Positions 1 to 10,751 are shown, counted from the stretch's first letter. The stretch: DNA of 64,000 nt from Qipengyuania vulgaris (GCA_000756795.1 CCSI01000007.1:97002-161001), one strand, 5' to 3'. The notes: a model not told the origin generated them from the sequence alone. Numbers and translations are program-made.

Positions 1-220
1 CACCAATTTTCTCCCCACGGACATCGAGCGACATGAAGGGCTCAACGAAACGGACATCGAAATCGCCTTTTTTAGCGACATCAACGAACATCTCGCGCCG
101 GTCGACTTCGGCTTTCACGATTTCCGGGTCGGCCGTTGCGCGCGGGGTCGGCTGCGGTGCAGGCTCCGCCTCGCAGGCAGCAAGCAGCGGCAGCAGGACC
201 GCAATGGAAAGGGCGCGCAT
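1..220 (-). CDS. Putative lipoprotein, 3' end cut by the window edge
   Basis: The minus strand reads an open frame from an ATG at 220 to the window edge. The visible 73 residues begin with a short hydrophobic signal ending in the lipobox LLAAC (Cys16), so the product is probably lipidated and membrane anchored. After the Cys comes a Pro/Ala/Glu-rich linker and then a charged start of a globular domain (around EIVKAEVDRREMFVDVAKKG). An AAGGAG ribosome site lies about 7 bases upstream of the start. The gene is divergent from scoA. I do not recognise the family, and the C-terminus is outside the window. Confidence 0.6.
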   Translation of the reverse strand, partial: MRALSIAVLLPLLAACEAEPAPQPTPRATADPEIVKAEVDRREMFVDVAKKGDFDVRFVEPFMSLDVRGEKIG

Positions 221-292
221 CGCTTATCTCCTTGTTGCAGGGGTGACTTATCGCAAACTCGGCGCTAGCAGCCAAGCCGTAACGGAGGTTCG

Positions 293-1000
293 ATGAACAA
301 GCTTTATCCCGATGCCGCTTCTGCCCTCGACGGGCTGTTGAAAGACGATATGCTGATTGCCAGCGGGGGCTTCGGCCTTTGCGGCATCCCCGAGCGGCTT
401 CTGTCCGCCATCCGCGACAGTGGGGTGAAAGGCCTTACCTTCGCCAGCAACAATGCGGGGATCGACAACGAAGGCATCGGGATGCTGCTGCGCACCCAGC
501 AGGTGAAGAAGATGATCTCGTCCTATGTGGGCGAGAACAAGGAATTCGAACGCCAATTCCTCTCCGGCGAACTGGAGGTCGAATTCTGCCCGCAAGGCAC
601 GCTGGCCGAGCGCATGCGCGCTGGCGGCGCGGGCATCCCCGGCTTCTACACCAAGACCGGCGTCGGCACGCAGGTTGCCGAGGGCAAGGAAGTGAAGAGC
701 TTCGACGGTGAGGACTACATCCTCGAACGCGGCATCTTCGCCGACCTCGCCATCGTCAAGGCGTGGAAGGCCGACGAGACGGGCAACCTCGTCTTCCGCA
801 AGACAGCACGCAATTTCAACCAGCCCGCCGCGACCTGCGGCAAGATGTGCGTCGTCGAGGTGGAGGAAATCGTCCCCACCGGCAGCCTCGACCCGGACTG
901 CATTCACCTCCCCGGCGTTTACGTCCAGCGCATGATTGTCGGCGCCCCCTACGACAAGAAGATCGAATTCGTCACCACGCGCGAGCGGGAGAAGGCATGA
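293..1000 (+). CDS. scoA: 3-oxoacid CoA-transferase subunit A
   Basis: Alpha subunit of a class I succinyl-CoA:3-oxoacid CoA-transferase, which moves CoA between succinyl-CoA and acetoacetate or a similar keto acid in the cytoplasm. The 235-residue length fits the family. The glycine-rich motif GGFGLCGIP (residues 25-33) is typical of the CoA-transferase alpha subunit. A GGAGG ribosome site precedes the ATG. The beta subunit lies at 1937-2602, separated by a phosphatase gene that starts inside the last four bases of this one (ATGA). Ketone body or polyhydroxybutyrate turnover is the likely role; exact substrate is inferred. Confidence 0.93.
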   Translation: MNKLYPDAASALDGLLKDDMLIASGGFGLCGIPERLLSAIRDSGVKGLTFASNNAGIDNEGIGMLLRTQQVKKMISSYVGENKEFERQFLSGELEVEFCPQGTLAERMRAGGAGIPGFYTKTGVGTQVAEGKEVKSFDGEDYILERGIFADLAIVKAWKADETGNLVFRKTARNFNQPAATCGKMCVVEVEEIVPTGSLDPDCIHLPGVYVQRMIVGAPYDKKIEFVTTREREKA

Positions 1001-1935
1001 TGCGCGCAGTTCTCGTTTCGCTATCCGCTCTGGCACTTGCTGCCTGCCAGACCAGCACGACCAACCACTACTATAGTGCGGAAAGCGGTACCGACGCGCC
1101 CTCGAGCGGCCTCGATGCAGAGGCACCCGACACGATGCAGTGGCTCTATGGATCGGGCGAAGCGGCGGCAAACTCGATCCAGGCGTGGCGACACCTGGCT
1201 GACTACGCCATCAGCGTATCGCGCAATCGCATGGCGCGCCAGTCGGTCTCCATGGGCATCGGCGGGGAAGTTGCTGACCCGCAATCTTGCCAGACACCTT
1301 CCGGCACCAAGCCGCTCGCCGTGGTTTTCGATGTCGACGAAACGGTGCTGCTCAATCTCGGTTACGAATACTGGGTTGCCGCAACGGGCAACAGCTATTC
1401 GCGCGAGACATGGAAGCTCTGGGAAGAGAGCGGCGCAACCTATGTTAAGCCCGTCCCCGGTGCTGTCACCGGCCTTCGCCGCCTTCGCGAAGCAGGCATT
1501 ACGCCCGTCTTCAACACCAACCGCCAGTACAGCCCCGAAGGCGCAGCCAGGGCGATTGCCGCAGCGGGCCTCGGCGAGGCGGTTCACCGCGACACACTTT
1601 ACCTGCGCGGTGACGATGGCACGACCAGCGGCGACAAAGACGGCCGCCGCGCGCTCATCGCTGAGCGTTACTGCGTCATCGCGCTCGCCGGGGACAATCT
1701 CGGCGACTTTGCGGACATCTTCAACGACGATGAACTGCCAGCTGCCGAACGCCGCGAACTGGCAGCGCGCGGTGATCTCGCGCAGCTGTGGGGCAACGGC
1801 TGGTTCGTCCTGCCGAACCCCGTCTACGGCGATTCGCTCAAGGGTACGGTGGGCGAGGTCTATCCAGAAGGCACCCGCTGGTCGCCCGAGACCGCTTCTT
1901 CCGCCGCGCCCGCAATCATGAACGAAGGCAACTGA
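997..1935 (+). CDS. Lipoprotein HAD acid phosphatase, e(P4)/class B-C type
   Basis: Predicted surface or periplasmic phosphomonoesterase of the HAD superfamily (5'-nucleotidase, lipoprotein e(P4) family), 312 residues. The signal peptide ends in lipobox LAAC with Cys17. Motif I is DVDETV (residues 112-117), supplying the nucleophile and acid-base Asp, and the late acidic motif is GDNLGDF (232-238). I chose the ATG at 997 because it begins the signal peptide and overlaps the scoA stop as ATGA; the frame is open further upstream only as a shadow of scoA. The gene sits between the two subunits of one CoA-transferase and is almost certainly co-transcribed with them, an odd pairing of an exported enzyme with a cytoplasmic one. 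Confidence 0.87.
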   Translation: MMRAVLVSLSALALAACQTSTTNHYYSAESGTDAPSSGLDAEAPDTMQWLYGSGEAAANSIQAWRHLADYAISVSRNRMARQSVSMGIGGEVADPQSCQTPSGTKPLAVVFDVDETVLLNLGYEYWVAATGNSYSRETWKLWEESGATYVKPVPGAVTGLRRLREAGITPVFNTNRQYSPEGAARAIAAAGLGEAVHRDTLYLRGDDGTTSGDKDGRRALIAERYCVIALAGDNLGDFADIFNDDELPAAERRELAARGDLAQLWGNGWFVLPNPVYGDSLKGTVGEVYPEGTRWSPETASSAAPAIMNEGN

Positions 1936-1936
1936 C

Positions 1937-2602
1937 ATGACTGACACGACCGCCCGCACCGGCTGGGACCGCAACCAGATGGCCGCCCGCGCGGCGCAGG
2001 AACTGGAAGACGGCTATTACGTAAATCTCGGCATCGGCATCCCGACGCTGGTCGCCAACCACATTCCCGAAGGCATGCATGTCACGCTGCAGAGCGAGAA
2101 CGGCATGCTCGGTATCGGCCCCTTCCCTTATGAGGGCGAGGAAGATGCCGACCTCATCAATGCCGGCAAGCAGACCATCAGCGAGCTTGCCCACAGCGCC
2201 TATTTCGACAGCGCGCAGAGCTTTGCCATGATCCGTGGCGGCCATATCGACCTTACCGTACTCGGCGCGATGGAAGTGGCCGAAAACGGCGATATCGCCA
2301 ACTGGATGATCCCGGGCAAGATGATCAAGGGCATGGGCGGCGCGATGGATCTCGTCGCAGGCGTTAAGAAGATCATCGTCGTGATGGACCACAATGCCAA
2401 GGACGGCAGCGCCAAGTTCATTCCCAGCTGCACCCTGCCGCTGACGGGCCAGAACGTGGTCGACATGATCATCACCAATCTCGGCGTCTTCCACCGCAAG
2501 GACCACGAAAGCCCCTTCCAGCTCATCGAACTGGCGCCGGGCGTGAGCGAGCAGGACATCGCCGACAGCACAACAGCAAACTACGAGGTCGCGCTCGGCT
2601 GA
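1937..2602 (+). CDS. scoB: 3-oxoacid CoA-transferase subunit B
   Basis: Beta subunit of the class I CoA-transferase, 221 residues. It carries the motif SENGMLG, whose Glu54 is the expected catalytic residue forming the glutamyl-CoA thioester. The nucleotide-fold glycine stretch NLGIGIP is at residues 30-36. The start lies one base after the phosphatase stop, so the gene is probably translationally coupled to it. It functions with scoA at 293-1000. The following CaiB-type gene begins 7 bases downstream, which suggests a four-gene operon for CoA-ester handling. Confidence 0.93.
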   Translation: MTDTTARTGWDRNQMAARAAQELEDGYYVNLGIGIPTLVANHIPEGMHVTLQSENGMLGIGPFPYEGEEDADLINAGKQTISELAHSAYFDSAQSFAMIRGGHIDLTVLGAMEVAENGDIANWMIPGKMIKGMGGAMDLVAGVKKIIVVMDHNAKDGSAKFIPSCTLPLTGQNVVDMIITNLGVFHRKDHESPFQLIELAPGVSEQDIADSTTANYEVALG

Positions 2603-2609
2603 TCCGACC

Positions 2610-3758
2610 ATGGCCGACTGGCTCGACAATCCGCGCAACGAGAACAGCCCGCTTGCAGGGCTGAAGGTGCTCGAACTGGCCCGTGTGCTGGCAGGCCCGT
2701 GGGCGGGGCAAATCCTCGCCGACCTCGGCGCGGACGTCATCAAGGTCGAAAGTCCCGAAGGCGACAACACCCGTATCTGGGGGCCGCCCTGGGTCGAGCA
2801 TGGCGGCGAGACCACTAGCGCTTATTACCACGCCTGCAATCGCGGCAAGCGCGGCATCGTCGCCGATTTCCGCAATGAGGCTGACCTTGGGCGTGTCGCG
2901 AAACTGGCCGCGGGAGCGGACGTGGTGCTCGAGAATTTCAAGCCCGGCGGACTGGCGAAGTTCGGGCTCGACTACGACACTTTGGCCAAGGCTAATCCTG
3001 CCCTCGTTTATTGCTCCATCACCGGCTTCGGACAGGACGGTCCACGCCGTGACGAGCCGGGATACGACTTCGTCATTCAGGCCATGAGCGGGTTCATGGC
3101 GCTGACTGGCGAGCCTGATGGCGATCCGATGAAAATGGGCATCTCCATCAGCGATTTGTCTTGTGGGTTATGGGCGGCCAATGCCGTGCAGGCCGCGCTT
3201 TTGATGCGCCATCGGACGGGCAAGGGACAATGGATCGACATGAGCCTGCTCGACAGCTCGGTTGCCCTGCTCGCCAATCAGGCGATGAGCTATCTCGCCA
3301 CCGGTGAGAACCCACCGCGGATGGGGAACGCCCATGCTCAGGTCAGCGCCTATGGCGTGTTCCCGACGAGCGATGGCAAGGTCGTCCTCGCGCCTGCCAA
3401 CGATGCGCTCTTCCGCAAGTTGCTGAGCGTTCTCGAACGCTCCGACCTGCTCGAGGATGAGCGTTATGCAACCAATGCAGGGCGGGTAGCGAACCGCGGC
3501 GAAGTCGACGCCATTATCGCCGATGCAACTGCAAAATTGTCACGCGAAGCCCTCCTCGACGCTTGCGCCAAGGCAGGTATCCCTGCAGGACCGATCAACG
3601 AATTGAACGAAGTATTCGACGATCCCCAGGTCAAGGCGCGCGGGCTGCAAATGGACCTGGACGGCATGCCCTCCGTCCGCAGCCCATTCACATTTTCCGA
3701 TGCCGAACTTTCGACCGGGGTCGCCTCGCCCGCCAAAGGGCAAGACGACCCGGCCTGA
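2610..3758 (+). CDS. CaiB/BaiF (class III) CoA-transferase
   Basis: 382-residue family III CoA-transferase, which transfers CoA between organic acids through an aspartyl intermediate. The N-terminus has LKVLELARVLAGP followed by ADLGADVIKVE, the family's characteristic opening. Asp153 in GYDFVIQAMSG is the probable catalytic Asp. C-terminal residues AGIPAGPINELNEVFDDPQV match the conserved end of the family. The substrate cannot be told from sequence; formyl-CoA, carnitine-type and alpha-methylacyl-CoA enzymes share these motifs. It follows scoB by 7 bases and converges on metK with a 3-base gap. Confidence 0.9.
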   Translation: MADWLDNPRNENSPLAGLKVLELARVLAGPWAGQILADLGADVIKVESPEGDNTRIWGPPWVEHGGETTSAYYHACNRGKRGIVADFRNEADLGRVAKLAAGADVVLENFKPGGLAKFGLDYDTLAKANPALVYCSITGFGQDGPRRDEPGYDFVIQAMSGFMALTGEPDGDPMKMGISISDLSCGLWAANAVQAALLMRHRTGKGQWIDMSLLDSSVALLANQAMSYLATGENPPRMGNAHAQVSAYGVFPTSDGKVVLAPANDALFRKLLSVLERSDLLEDERYATNAGRVANRGEVDAIIADATAKLSREALLDACAKAGIPAGPINELNEVFDDPQVKARGLQMDLDGMPSVRSPFTFSDAELSTGVASPAKGQDDPA

Positions 3759-3761
3759 TTA

Positions 3762-5000
3762 TCACGCCAGAGCGGCCTTCAGGTCCTCGACCAGATCGGT
3801 GCGCTCCCAGGGGAAATTGTCGCCTTCTGCCTGACGGCCAAAGTGGCCGTAGGCGGCGCTCTTGCGATAGATCGGCTTGTTGAGGCCAAGGTGCGTGCGA
3901 ATGCCGCGCGGGGTCAGGCCTCCGAGCTTTTCGATGCCTGCAATCGCGTTTTCGAGAGCTTCATCGGTCACGCCTTCGGCACAGGTCCCATGCGTATCGA
4001 CATAGAGCGAGAGCGGCTTGGAAACGCCAATCGCATAGCTCAGCTGGATGGTGCAGCGCTTGGCGAGACCGGCAGCGACGATGTTCTTCGCAAGATAGCG
4101 GGTGATATAGGCGGCAGAGCGGTCGACCTTGGTCGGGTCCTTGCCGCTGAAGGCACCGCCGCCATGCGGGGCAGCGCCGCCGTAGGTGTCGACGATGATC
4201 TTTCGGCCGGTGAGGCCGGCGTCGCCATCAGGGCCGCCGATTTCGAAAGCGCCGGTCGGGTTGATGTGCCATTCGGTCTCGTCCGAAACCCAGCCGTCGG
4301 GCAGGATTTCGGTGACCACGCCCTTCACATAGGCCTTCAGCTCGGCTTCCTTGTCGCCTTCGTGGTAGCCCTTGCCATGCTGCGTCGAGACGACGATCGC
4401 GGTGCAGGCGACAGGCTTGCCGTTTTCGTAGCGCAGCGAAAGCTGGCTCTTGGCATCGGGCTCGAGGAAAGGCGCGGTTCCTTTCTTGCGATCGGCAGCA
4501 AGGCGCTCGAGGATCTTGTGGCTATAGTCGAGCGTCGCCGGCATAAGGTCGGGCGTCTCGTCGCAGGCGAAGCCGAACATGATGCCCTGGTCGCCCGCGC
4601 CTTCGTCCTTGTTGCCATTTGCATCGACACCCTGTGCGATTTCGGAAGACTGTCCGTGCAAATGGTTTTCGAAGGTCAGCGTTTCCCAATGGAAGCCGTC
4701 CTGCTCATAACCGATTTCGCGAACCGTACGGCGGACGGCCTGCTCGATTTCATCCTTCGCGCCAGGGGCCCAGCCGCCATTATCTGCCCAATCGGCATTG
4801 CCGCGGTCGTACATCGGAGCACAGCGGATTTCGCCCGAGAGGATGACACGCTGAGTGGTCGTCATAGTCTCGCAAGCGACGCGCGATTCGGGGTCCTTGG
4901 CCAGCATGAGGTCGACGATGGCGTCGGAAATCTGGTCGGAAACCTTGTCGGGATGTCCTTCGGAAACGCTCTCGGACGTGAACAGGTAGTTGGTGCGCAT
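3762..5000 (-). CDS. metK: S-adenosylmethionine synthase
   Basis: Makes S-adenosylmethionine from methionine and ATP in the cytoplasm. The 412 residues fit the alphaproteobacterial size. Signature segments are visible: GHPDKVSDQ (15-23) with the ATP-contacting His and Asp, [12 protein letters not shown] (134-145), and the phosphate-binding glycine-rich segment [16 protein letters not shown]. The ATG at 5000 is the first in frame with the conserved N-terminus. Only 50 bases separate it from the lnt stop upstream, and these contain an inverted repeat that may be an operator. This gap is too small for a classic SAM riboswitch with its own promoter. Confidence 0.97.
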   Translation of the reverse strand: MRTNYLFTSESVSEGHPDKVSDQISDAIVDLMLAKDPESRVACETMTTTQRVILSGEIRCAPMYDRGNADWADNGGWAPGAKDEIEQAVRRTVREIGYEQDGFHWETLTFENHLHGQSSEIAQGVDANGNKDEGAGDQGIMFGFACDETPDLMPATLDYSHKILERLAADRKKGTAPFLEPDAKSQLSLRYENGKPVACTAIVVSTQHGKGYHEGDKEAELKAYVKGVVTEILPDGWVSDETEWHINPTGAFEIGGPDGDAGLTGRKIIVDTYGGAAPHGGGAFSGKDPTKVDRSAAYITRYLAKNIVAAGLAKRCTIQLSYAIGVSKPLSLYVDTHGTCAEGVTDEALENAIAGIEKLGGLTPRGIRTHLGLNKPIYRKSAAYGHFGRQAEGDNFPWERTDLVEDLKAALA

Positions 5001-5021
5001 TGAGACCCCAATAAAAAGATA

Positions 5022-5035
5022 TAAAGATAACTTTA
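5022..5035. promoter_or_regulatory. Inverted repeat upstream of metK, possible operator
   Basis: TAAAGATAACTTTA is an imperfect palindrome of the form TAAAG-N-TA-N-CTTTA, 22 to 35 bases before the metK start. It stands out as AT-rich inside a GC-rich chromosome, and a related partial copy (AAAAAGAT) lies just beside it. ArsR-family regulators of the SAM/SAH cycle in alphaproteobacteria bind AT-rich palindromes before metK, metF and ahcY; assigning this site to such a regulator is inference. Confidence 0.4.
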
Positions 5036-5050
5036 AGTGTGGCGCTGTCC

Positions 5051-6628
5051 CTAGCGGCGCGGCTTGCGCATGGCAACCACAGATGCGCCCAGAAGAACTA
5101 TTGCCCAGACAAGCGTAAGCCAGTGTCCAGCTCGCGAAAATAGCGTGGCAGACCGCGCCGGAGGGACATAGGTGTCAATGCGGTCAGCCCGCCCCCGCCC
5201 GATGTGGTCGCGCACGACGCCGCGCGCATCGATAATGGCGCTTATCCCCGTGGTAGTGGCGCGCAGGACCGGCACCCCCTCCTCGATCGCCCGCATCCTT
5301 GCCTGCGCGAGATGCTGTGGCGGCCCCCAAGCTCCGAACCAGCCATCGTTCGAAGGATTGAAGATGTAGTCGGGCCTGTTTCCTCGCTCAGCAACCTCGC
5401 CCGAAAAGACTATCTCGTAGCAGATCTGCATGCCCGCCTTACCGTGCTGGCCAAGGTCGATAGTCTGCGGGCCCGGGCCGGGAATGAAATCGATGGTACC
5501 CGCGACCAGGCGCGATAGCCCGAGCGGCTCCAAGATGTCGCGCATGGGCAGGTATTCACCATAGGGAACGAGATGCGCCTTGGCGTAGCGCTGGCCGAGA
5601 TTGCCTTGGGCATCGATGGGAGTGACCGTGTTGTAAGCCCCGATGGCGCGCTCGCGTCCGTCCACCGTGGCAATTTCAAGGTCTGTTGCACCGGTAAGGA
5701 GCTGGCTCCCCTCGCCGATCGTCTGGCCGATGCGATAGCGCGCGAATGCCGGATCTGCGGCGGCGGTCATCTGGAAATAATAGCGCTGCGGATAGCCGTC
5801 GCGCAGATAGTCGGGGACCGCGCTTTCGGGCCATAGAACAAGGCGGTGCGAGAGCTGTCGCTCGGGCGTGCTAAGCGCGGCGATGCGCTGGAACTGCTCT
5901 TCGAATTTGGTCGGATCGGCAAGCTCATCCTGCCGCAGGTTCGGCTGGACGAGAGTGACTGGCACAAATCCCTCTTCTTTCGCACCAGCGGGCCAGAACA
6001 TCCCAGTCAAAATGACAGCTACCAAAGCACCTGCCGGAAGCCAGCGCTTAGCGGCGAAGAGAGCTGCCAGAGTACCAGCGAGAGCGACTGCAATTCCGGA
6101 CAGCGCGTAGGTCCCGACCCATGGCAGGATGAGCGCAGCACCCGGCCGCGACCAGTCGCCCAAAAGCAACATTGAGAAGGGTCCCCAGGCATAGCCGGTG
6201 AAGACCCAGCTTCTGAACCATTCCGCCGCAATCCAGAATGCGCCGAGCGCGAGCGAGAACGGCACCAACCCGCGCCCTCGCGCCAGCTTCCACGCGGCAA
6301 AAACAACCAGCGCGGGCCAGATGGCGAGATAGAGCGATAGAAGCGGGACCGCCGCCCAACCCAGCGCGGCCGGCATCTCGGCCTGGAAGGTAAAGGCCGT
6401 TGCAATCCAGTTGTTGGTCAGCGTGAAATGCGCAACGCCGAAGAGCCAGCCGGTGAGGAAGGCGCTTTTGCCGCTATCCTGGCGGTAAGCCAGCCATATA
6501 AAGACGGCCATGGCGGTAAGGCCCGGCGGCCAGAGATGCAGCGGCTGGAAGCCGGTTGCTGCAAGCGCGCCGAGCAGCAACGCGCTCCATCGCGGATGTG
6601 AGGCGAGAAATGCAGCGATACGATCCAT
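5051..6628 (-). CDS. lnt: Apolipoprotein N-acyltransferase
   Basis: Inner-membrane enzyme that adds the third acyl chain to the lipidated Cys of lipoproteins, the last step of lipoprotein maturation. The 525 residues begin with several hydrophobic segments (to about residue 215), followed by a nitrilase-like periplasmic domain. The catalytic triad is visible: Glu268 in LWPESAVP, Lys350 in [13 protein letters not shown] and Cys403 in QICYEIVF. A last hydrophobic segment lies near the C-terminus. It lies upstream of metK on the same strand and may share its transcript. Confidence 0.96.
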   Translation of the reverse strand: MDRIAAFLASHPRWSALLLGALAATGFQPLHLWPPGLTAMAVFIWLAYRQDSGKSAFLTGWLFGVAHFTLTNNWIATAFTFQAEMPAALGWAAVPLLSLYLAIWPALVVFAAWKLARGRGLVPFSLALGAFWIAAEWFRSWVFTGYAWGPFSMLLLGDWSRPGAALILPWVGTYALSGIAVALAGTLAALFAAKRWLPAGALVAVILTGMFWPAGAKEEGFVPVTLVQPNLRQDELADPTKFEEQFQRIAALSTPERQLSHRLVLWPESAVPDYLRDGYPQRYYFQMTAAADPAFARYRIGQTIGEGSQLLTGATDLEIATVDGRERAIGAYNTVTPIDAQGNLGQRYAKAHLVPYGEYLPMRDILEPLGLSRLVAGTIDFIPGPGPQTIDLGQHGKAGMQICYEIVFSGEVAERGNRPDYIFNPSNDGWFGAWGPPQHLAQARMRAIEEGVPVLRATTTGISAIIDARGVVRDHIGRGRADRIDTYVPPARSATLFSRAGHWLTLVWAIVLLGASVVAMRKPRR

Positions 6629-6692
6629 CGCCTGCGCCTGTTAAATCAGGGCGCGGCGATGGCAAGGAAAAGTGAGGCGTTGCAAGCGCGTG

Positions 6693-7352
6693 TCAGCCGA
6701 CCGCGCTTGCATCCTCGGTGTCCTCGGCCTTGCGGCGACGACGGCGCGGAGCGGGCTTTTCATCATCCCCACCAATCGCGGGCGGCAGGACAGCTACGTC
6801 GATTTCGCCTTCATTGCCGGGCACGCCTTCTTCGCCCTTCTTCGCCTTGCGCGGAGCACGACGCTTCTTGGGCGCTTCGTCCTCGTCATCCTTGCGGGTG
6901 AAGGGGTTGTCGTCCGGCTCGTAATCGCCCGATTCGCCGTCGTCGTTCGAAGAGCGACGCGGCTTGCGGCCACGCTTTTCCTGCTGGCTGTCGTTATCGT
7001 CACGGCGGCCGCGGGGCTTGCGGCCCTTGCGGTTGTCGTCACCGTCATCGTCCGAGCTGTCGTCGTCCGACTGGTTGCCGCGTTCTTCCTGGCGCTTGGC
7101 CTTGGCTTCTTCCTGGCGCGCCTTGTTGTCGGCGATGACGCGGAAATAGTGGTCGGCGAACTGGAGATAGTATTCGGCCTGCACGCGGTCGCCATTGTGC
7201 TGGGCGTCCTGTGCGAGCTTCTTGTACTTGTCGAGCAGCTGCGGCGCATTGCCGCGTGCCCGGCTGTCGATCCGGTTTGCCGAGTTTCCGCCACCCTGGT
7301 TCCGGTTGTTGTTCCGGCCGCGACGGCGGTTGTTGTTACGGTTGTTGTTCAA
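6693..7352 (-). CDS. DUF4167 domain protein, basic N-terminus and acidic tail
   Basis: 219-residue protein. The first 20 residues are almost only Asn and Arg (MNNNRNNNRRRG), followed by a conserved helical segment around residues 28-75 (RIDSRARGNAPQLLDKYKKL...YYLQFADHYFRVI) that is the DUF4167 core. The rest is low-complexity charged sequence with alternating Asp/Glu and Lys/Arg stretches. The Asn/Arg-rich start suggests RNA or nucleic acid binding, but no function is established that I know of. It is a single gene with a clear GGAATTTCC-type leader; the 239 bases up to prmC hold no gene I can support. Confidence 0.85.
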   Translation of the reverse strand: MNNNRNNNRRRGRNNNRNQGGGNSANRIDSRARGNAPQLLDKYKKLAQDAQHNGDRVQAEYYLQFADHYFRVIADNKARQEEAKAKRQEERGNQSDDDSSDDDGDDNRKGRKPRGRRDDNDSQQEKRGRKPRRSSNDDGESGDYEPDDNPFTRKDDEDEAPKKRRAPRKAKKGEEGVPGNEGEIDVAVLPPAIGGDDEKPAPRRRRRKAEDTEDASAVG

Positions 7353-7591
7353 GGAAATTCCTTACCTTTATGGCGCGGCGCGAACCCGCGGTCCGCCTGA
7401 TGCCTGCGTAATCCATCAATCATGCTGCGCCCTCCCGCAGAATGAATGCCCCGGTCTGTGCATGGTATGCGGGGCCTATAGCCTCGCACCGTAACTGCCA
7501 TGTCGGAGCTGCAGACCCTTGGGGCAGACATTGCCGCACACCACTGGCCTGAGGCCAGAGTTAAAGCCTCGAACCGGCTTTGCCAACCCCC

Positions 7592-8410
7592 TTATGTCAG
7601 AATTAGGGCACGCGGCCGGTTTGCGAGGTCTTTTCGCAGGGTTACGTCGAAGCCAGCGCTTTGCGCAATTTCACTGACGGACGTCGATTGCTCATGTCCG
7701 ATTTCAAGAATCACCATGCCTGTATCGGTTAGCAACTTGCGCAGCTGGGGAATAATGATGCGATAATCGTCCAGCCCCTCCGGTCCCGAAAACAGCGCGG
7801 AGTGCGGCTCGTGATTGCGGACATCGGCATCGAGCGTGGCCTCTTCCTCGACGTAAGGCGGGTTGCAGAGAATGAGGTCGAACTGGCCCAAGCCATCCGC
7901 CCAACCCTCCTCGCGCCAATCAAGCAGGTGGAAGCGCACGCGGTCCTCCACGCCGAGGCGATCGGCATTGTCATGCGCAACCGCCAAGGCCGCTGGCGAA
8001 CAATCCGTGCCCACCCCGCCTGCACGCGTCTCGGCAATTACGCTGAGCAACAGAGCGCCTGTACCCGTACCCATATCGAGAACGCGCGCCGCATCCGGTT
8101 TGAGTTCGAGCGCCGCCTCGACCAGCACTTCGCTGTCGCCGCGCGGAATAAGCGTGTCCGGGGTGACCTTGAAGTCGCGCCCGAAGAATTCCTGCCGCCC
8201 GAGGATATGCGCGACGGGTTCATGCCGCGCACGCCGTTCCACCAGTCCACCGAAACTTTCAGGCGCAGGGTCGCGCATCGAGCGCAGCAGCATGGCGGAC
8301 CGCTCCGTCCCCAGCGCATGCGCCATGAGGAGTTCGGCATCGAGGCGCGCCGTCCCGCTGGTGCCGGTAAGGCGCTCGGTCGCGGCGCGAATGGCCTCGG
8401 CGACAGTCAC
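7592..8410 (-). CDS. prmC: Release factor glutamine N5-methyltransferase
   Basis: Methylates the Gln of the GGQ motif in release factors RF1 and RF2. The 272-residue protein has an N-terminal helical domain, SAM-binding motif DMGTGTGAL (112-120) and the glutamine-recognition motif NPPY (183-186). It overlaps prfA, the gene for its substrate RF1, by four bases (ATGA), the common prfA-prmC arrangement, here in the order hisS, prfA, prmC on the minus strand. Confidence 0.95.
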   Translation of the reverse strand: MTVAEAIRAATERLTGTSGTARLDAELLMAHALGTERSAMLLRSMRDPAPESFGGLVERRARHEPVAHILGRQEFFGRDFKVTPDTLIPRGDSEVLVEAALELKPDAARVLDMGTGTGALLLSVIAETRAGGVGTDCSPAALAVAHDNADRLGVEDRVRFHLLDWREEGWADGLGQFDLILCNPPYVEEEATLDADVRNHEPHSALFSGPEGLDDYRIIIPQLRKLLTDTGMVILEIGHEQSTSVSEIAQSAGFDVTLRKDLANRPRALILT

Positions 8411-9474
8411 TCGCTCATCGCGGCGAGCCGCTTCGCCTCGTCCTCGGCAATCAGTGCATCGACCAGTTCGGCGAGACCCGGTCCGGCGATGATTTGCGGC
8501 AGCTTCTGCAAGGTCAGCCCGATGCGGTGGTCGGTCACGCGGCCTTGCGGGTAATTATAGGTGCGGATGCGTTCGGAACGGTCGCCCGAGCCAACCATCG
8601 CCTTGCGCGCCTCGGCCTCCGCACCCTGCGTCGCCTCGCGCTGGGCATCGTAGAGGCGGGTGCGCAGGACCTGCATCGCCTTTTCCTTGTTCTTGTGCTG
8701 GCTGCGCCCGTCCTGGCAGGTGACGACCGTATTGGTGGGCAAGTGCGTGATGCGGATCGCGCTATCGGTCGTGTTGACGTGCTGGCCGCCCGCACCGCTG
8801 GCGCGGTAGGTGTCTATCTTCAATTCGGTCGGGTCGAGCTGGATATCGACCTCGTCCGGCTCGGGCAGCACCGCCACGGTCGCCGCCGAGGTATGGATGC
8901 GCCCGCCGCTTTCGGTTTCGGGCACACGCTGTACGCGGTGGACGCCGCTTTCGAACTTCAGTTTAGCGAAGACGTTCGGGCCGGTCACGCTGGCAACGAT
9001 TTCTTTGAAACCGCCGACCTCGCTCGCATTCATGCTGACGGGCTCGACCTTCCAGCCCTGTTCGGCCGCATAGCGCTCGTACATGCGGAAAAGGTCGCCG
9101 GCGAAAAGCGCCGCCTCGTCCCCGCCCGTCCCGGCGCGGATTTCAAGCATGGCGGGCTTGTTGTCGGCACTGTCGCGAGGGAGCATGGCAATGGCGAGTG
9201 CACGTTCGGCCTCGGGCAGCCGCTTCTGGAGCTCGGCAAGCTCCTCCTCAGCCATCGCCTTCATTTCGGGGTCGGCGAGCATTTCTTCCAGACTCGCGAT
9301 TTCCTCGCGCGCCGCCTTCACCTCGGCGGCGACCTTCGCCACCGGTTCGAGCTCGGCATAGTCGCGGCTCGCCTTGACGAACTCGTCGCCTTCGAGCGTG
9401 CCCGAAGCCATCCGCGCCTCAAGCTCGGCAAAGCGATGGGCAATCTGGTCAAGGCGTTCGGCAGGGACTTGCAT
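8407..9474 (-). CDS. prfA: Peptide chain release factor 1
   Basis: Terminates translation at UAA and UAG. The 355-residue length is normal. The anticodon-like tripeptide region reads PET (185-187, the PxT position that reads stop codons in RF1), and the GGQ peptidyl-hydrolysis motif is at 229-231 in [11 protein letters not shown]. The enzyme that methylates this Gln is encoded immediately downstream with a four-base overlap. hisS lies five bases upstream. Confidence 0.96.
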   Translation of the reverse strand: MQVPAERLDQIAHRFAELEARMASGTLEGDEFVKASRDYAELEPVAKVAAEVKAAREEIASLEEMLADPEMKAMAEEELAELQKRLPEAERALAIAMLPRDSADNKPAMLEIRAGTGGDEAALFAGDLFRMYERYAAEQGWKVEPVSMNASEVGGFKEIVASVTGPNVFAKLKFESGVHRVQRVPETESGGRIHTSAATVAVLPEPDEVDIQLDPTELKIDTYRASGAGGQHVNTTDSAIRITHLPTNTVVTCQDGRSQHKNKEKAMQVLRTRLYDAQREATQGAEAEARKAMVGSGDRSERIRTYNYPQGRVTDHRIGLTLQKLPQIIAGPGLAELVDALIAEDEAKRLAAMSE

Positions 9475-9479
9475 GAATA

Positions 9480-10751
9480 TCAGTCGCGCAGTTTCAAGGC
9501 GAATTCGCGCAACGCATGGCTGACACGCTCGATGTCGGCTTCATCGCCCTTCATGCGCGGAGCCTGGAGATTGCCCTCGCCGTCTTCGCCAAAGGCCATG
9601 ATAACTTTGGCTCCGCTTTTTACTGCCTTGTCGAAGCGCTTGCGCGGCGATCCCGCAGCAAAAACCTCGGCGGCAACTCCCTCACTTCGCGCCATCATTG
9701 CAGTCCTGACGCCCGCAGAGTGAAGCTGCTCGGTATCGCCTTCAACCACTACGGCCAGTTCGAGCGCGTCTTCTTCCCTTTCGCCCACGAGCATCGCCAG
9801 CCGCTCGATACCCGCGGCCCAGCCCACCGCAGGCGTTGCCGCACCGCCGAGGCTTTCCATGAGGCCATCATAACGACCACCGCCGAGAATGGTGCTCTGG
9901 CTGCCGAGCTTGCCTGCCGCCTCGCTGCCCTCGTCGGGAATGAATTCGAAGGCGGTGTGGCGGTAATAGTCGAGGCCGCGCACGAGGCTTTCAGCGCGTT
10001 GCCACTTAACCCCCGCAGCATCGAGACCGCTGGTGACCGCGTCGAAGAAGGCGCGCGCATCATCGGAGAGGAACTGGTCGATTTTCGGCGCGTCGGCAAC
10101 GAAACGCTGGTCGCGGCGGTCCTTGCTGTCGAGAATACGCAGCGGGTTCTTTTCCAGACGCTCCTGCGAATCTTCCGACAGCTCGTCCTTCACGGCACGG
10201 AAATGGTCGACAAGCGCCGCGCGCCAGGCTTCGCGGCTGTCGCCATCGCCCAGCGTGTTGAGGTGCAGCGTCACGCCCTCGATGCCGAGTTCCTTCAAGA
10301 GCTGGTCCGCCATGGCGAGCAATTCCACATCGGCCTGCGGCTCGGCGGCACCGATGATTTCGGCATCGATCTGGTGGAACTGGCGATAGCGGCCCTTCTG
10401 CGGGCGCTCGTATCGGAACAGAGGTCCGTGCGTCGCGAGCTTCACCGGCGCATATTGCTGCCAGCCGTTCGAGAGATAAGCGCGCGCGATGCCCGCCGTG
10501 AACTCGGGCCGCAGGGTGAGCGATTCGCCGCCGCGGTCGTCGAAGCTATACATTTCCTTCGACACGATATCGGTCGTCTCGCCGATCGAGCGGGCGAACA
10601 CCTCGGTCTTTTCGAACACCGGCATTTCGACGCGGCGGAAGCGATACAGCTTGCGCACGCGCTCGAAGGTTTCGACGACGAAGGCGAAAGCCTCGGCGTC
10701 GGGTCCGAAAATGTCCTGCGTACCGCGGATGGCTTGGGGTGTCTTGGGCAT
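9480..10751 (-). CDS. hisS: Histidyl-tRNA synthetase
   Basis: Class II aminoacyl-tRNA synthetase charging tRNA-His. The true start is the ATG at 10751 ([16 protein letters not shown]), giving 423 residues; the frame is open 40 codons further upstream but that extension lacks family similarity. Visible motifs include the RGTQD segment near the N-terminus, motif 2 around [19 protein letters not shown], the histidine-binding [15 protein letters not shown] and GGGRYDGL, and the C-terminal anticodon-binding domain. It leads the hisS-prfA-prmC run. Confidence 0.95.
   Translation of the reverse strand: MPKTPQAIRGTQDIFGPDAEAFAFVVETFERVRKLYRFRRVEMPVFEKTEVFARSIGETTDIVSKEMYSFDDRGGESLTLRPEFTAGIARAYLSNGWQQYAPVKLATHGPLFRYERPQKGRYRQFHQIDAEIIGAAEPQADVELLAMADQLLKELGIEGVTLHLNTLGDGDSREAWRAALVDHFRAVKDELSEDSQERLEKNPLRILDSKDRRDQRFVADAPKIDQFLSDDARAFFDAVTSGLDAAGVKWQRAESLVRGLDYYRHTAFEFIPDEGSEAAGKLGSQSTILGGGRYDGLMESLGGAATPAVGWAAGIERLAMLVGEREEDALELAVVVEGDTEQLHSAGVRTAMMARSEGVAAEVFAAGSPRKRFDKAVKSGAKVIMAFGEDGEGNLQAPRMKGDEADIERVSHALREFALKLRD

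Noticed and set aside
4999..5050. A SAM riboswitch upstream of metK
   Set aside because: Only 50 bases separate metK from lnt, and no SAM-II or SAM/SAH-type stem arrangement is recognised; the visible element is a short palindrome.
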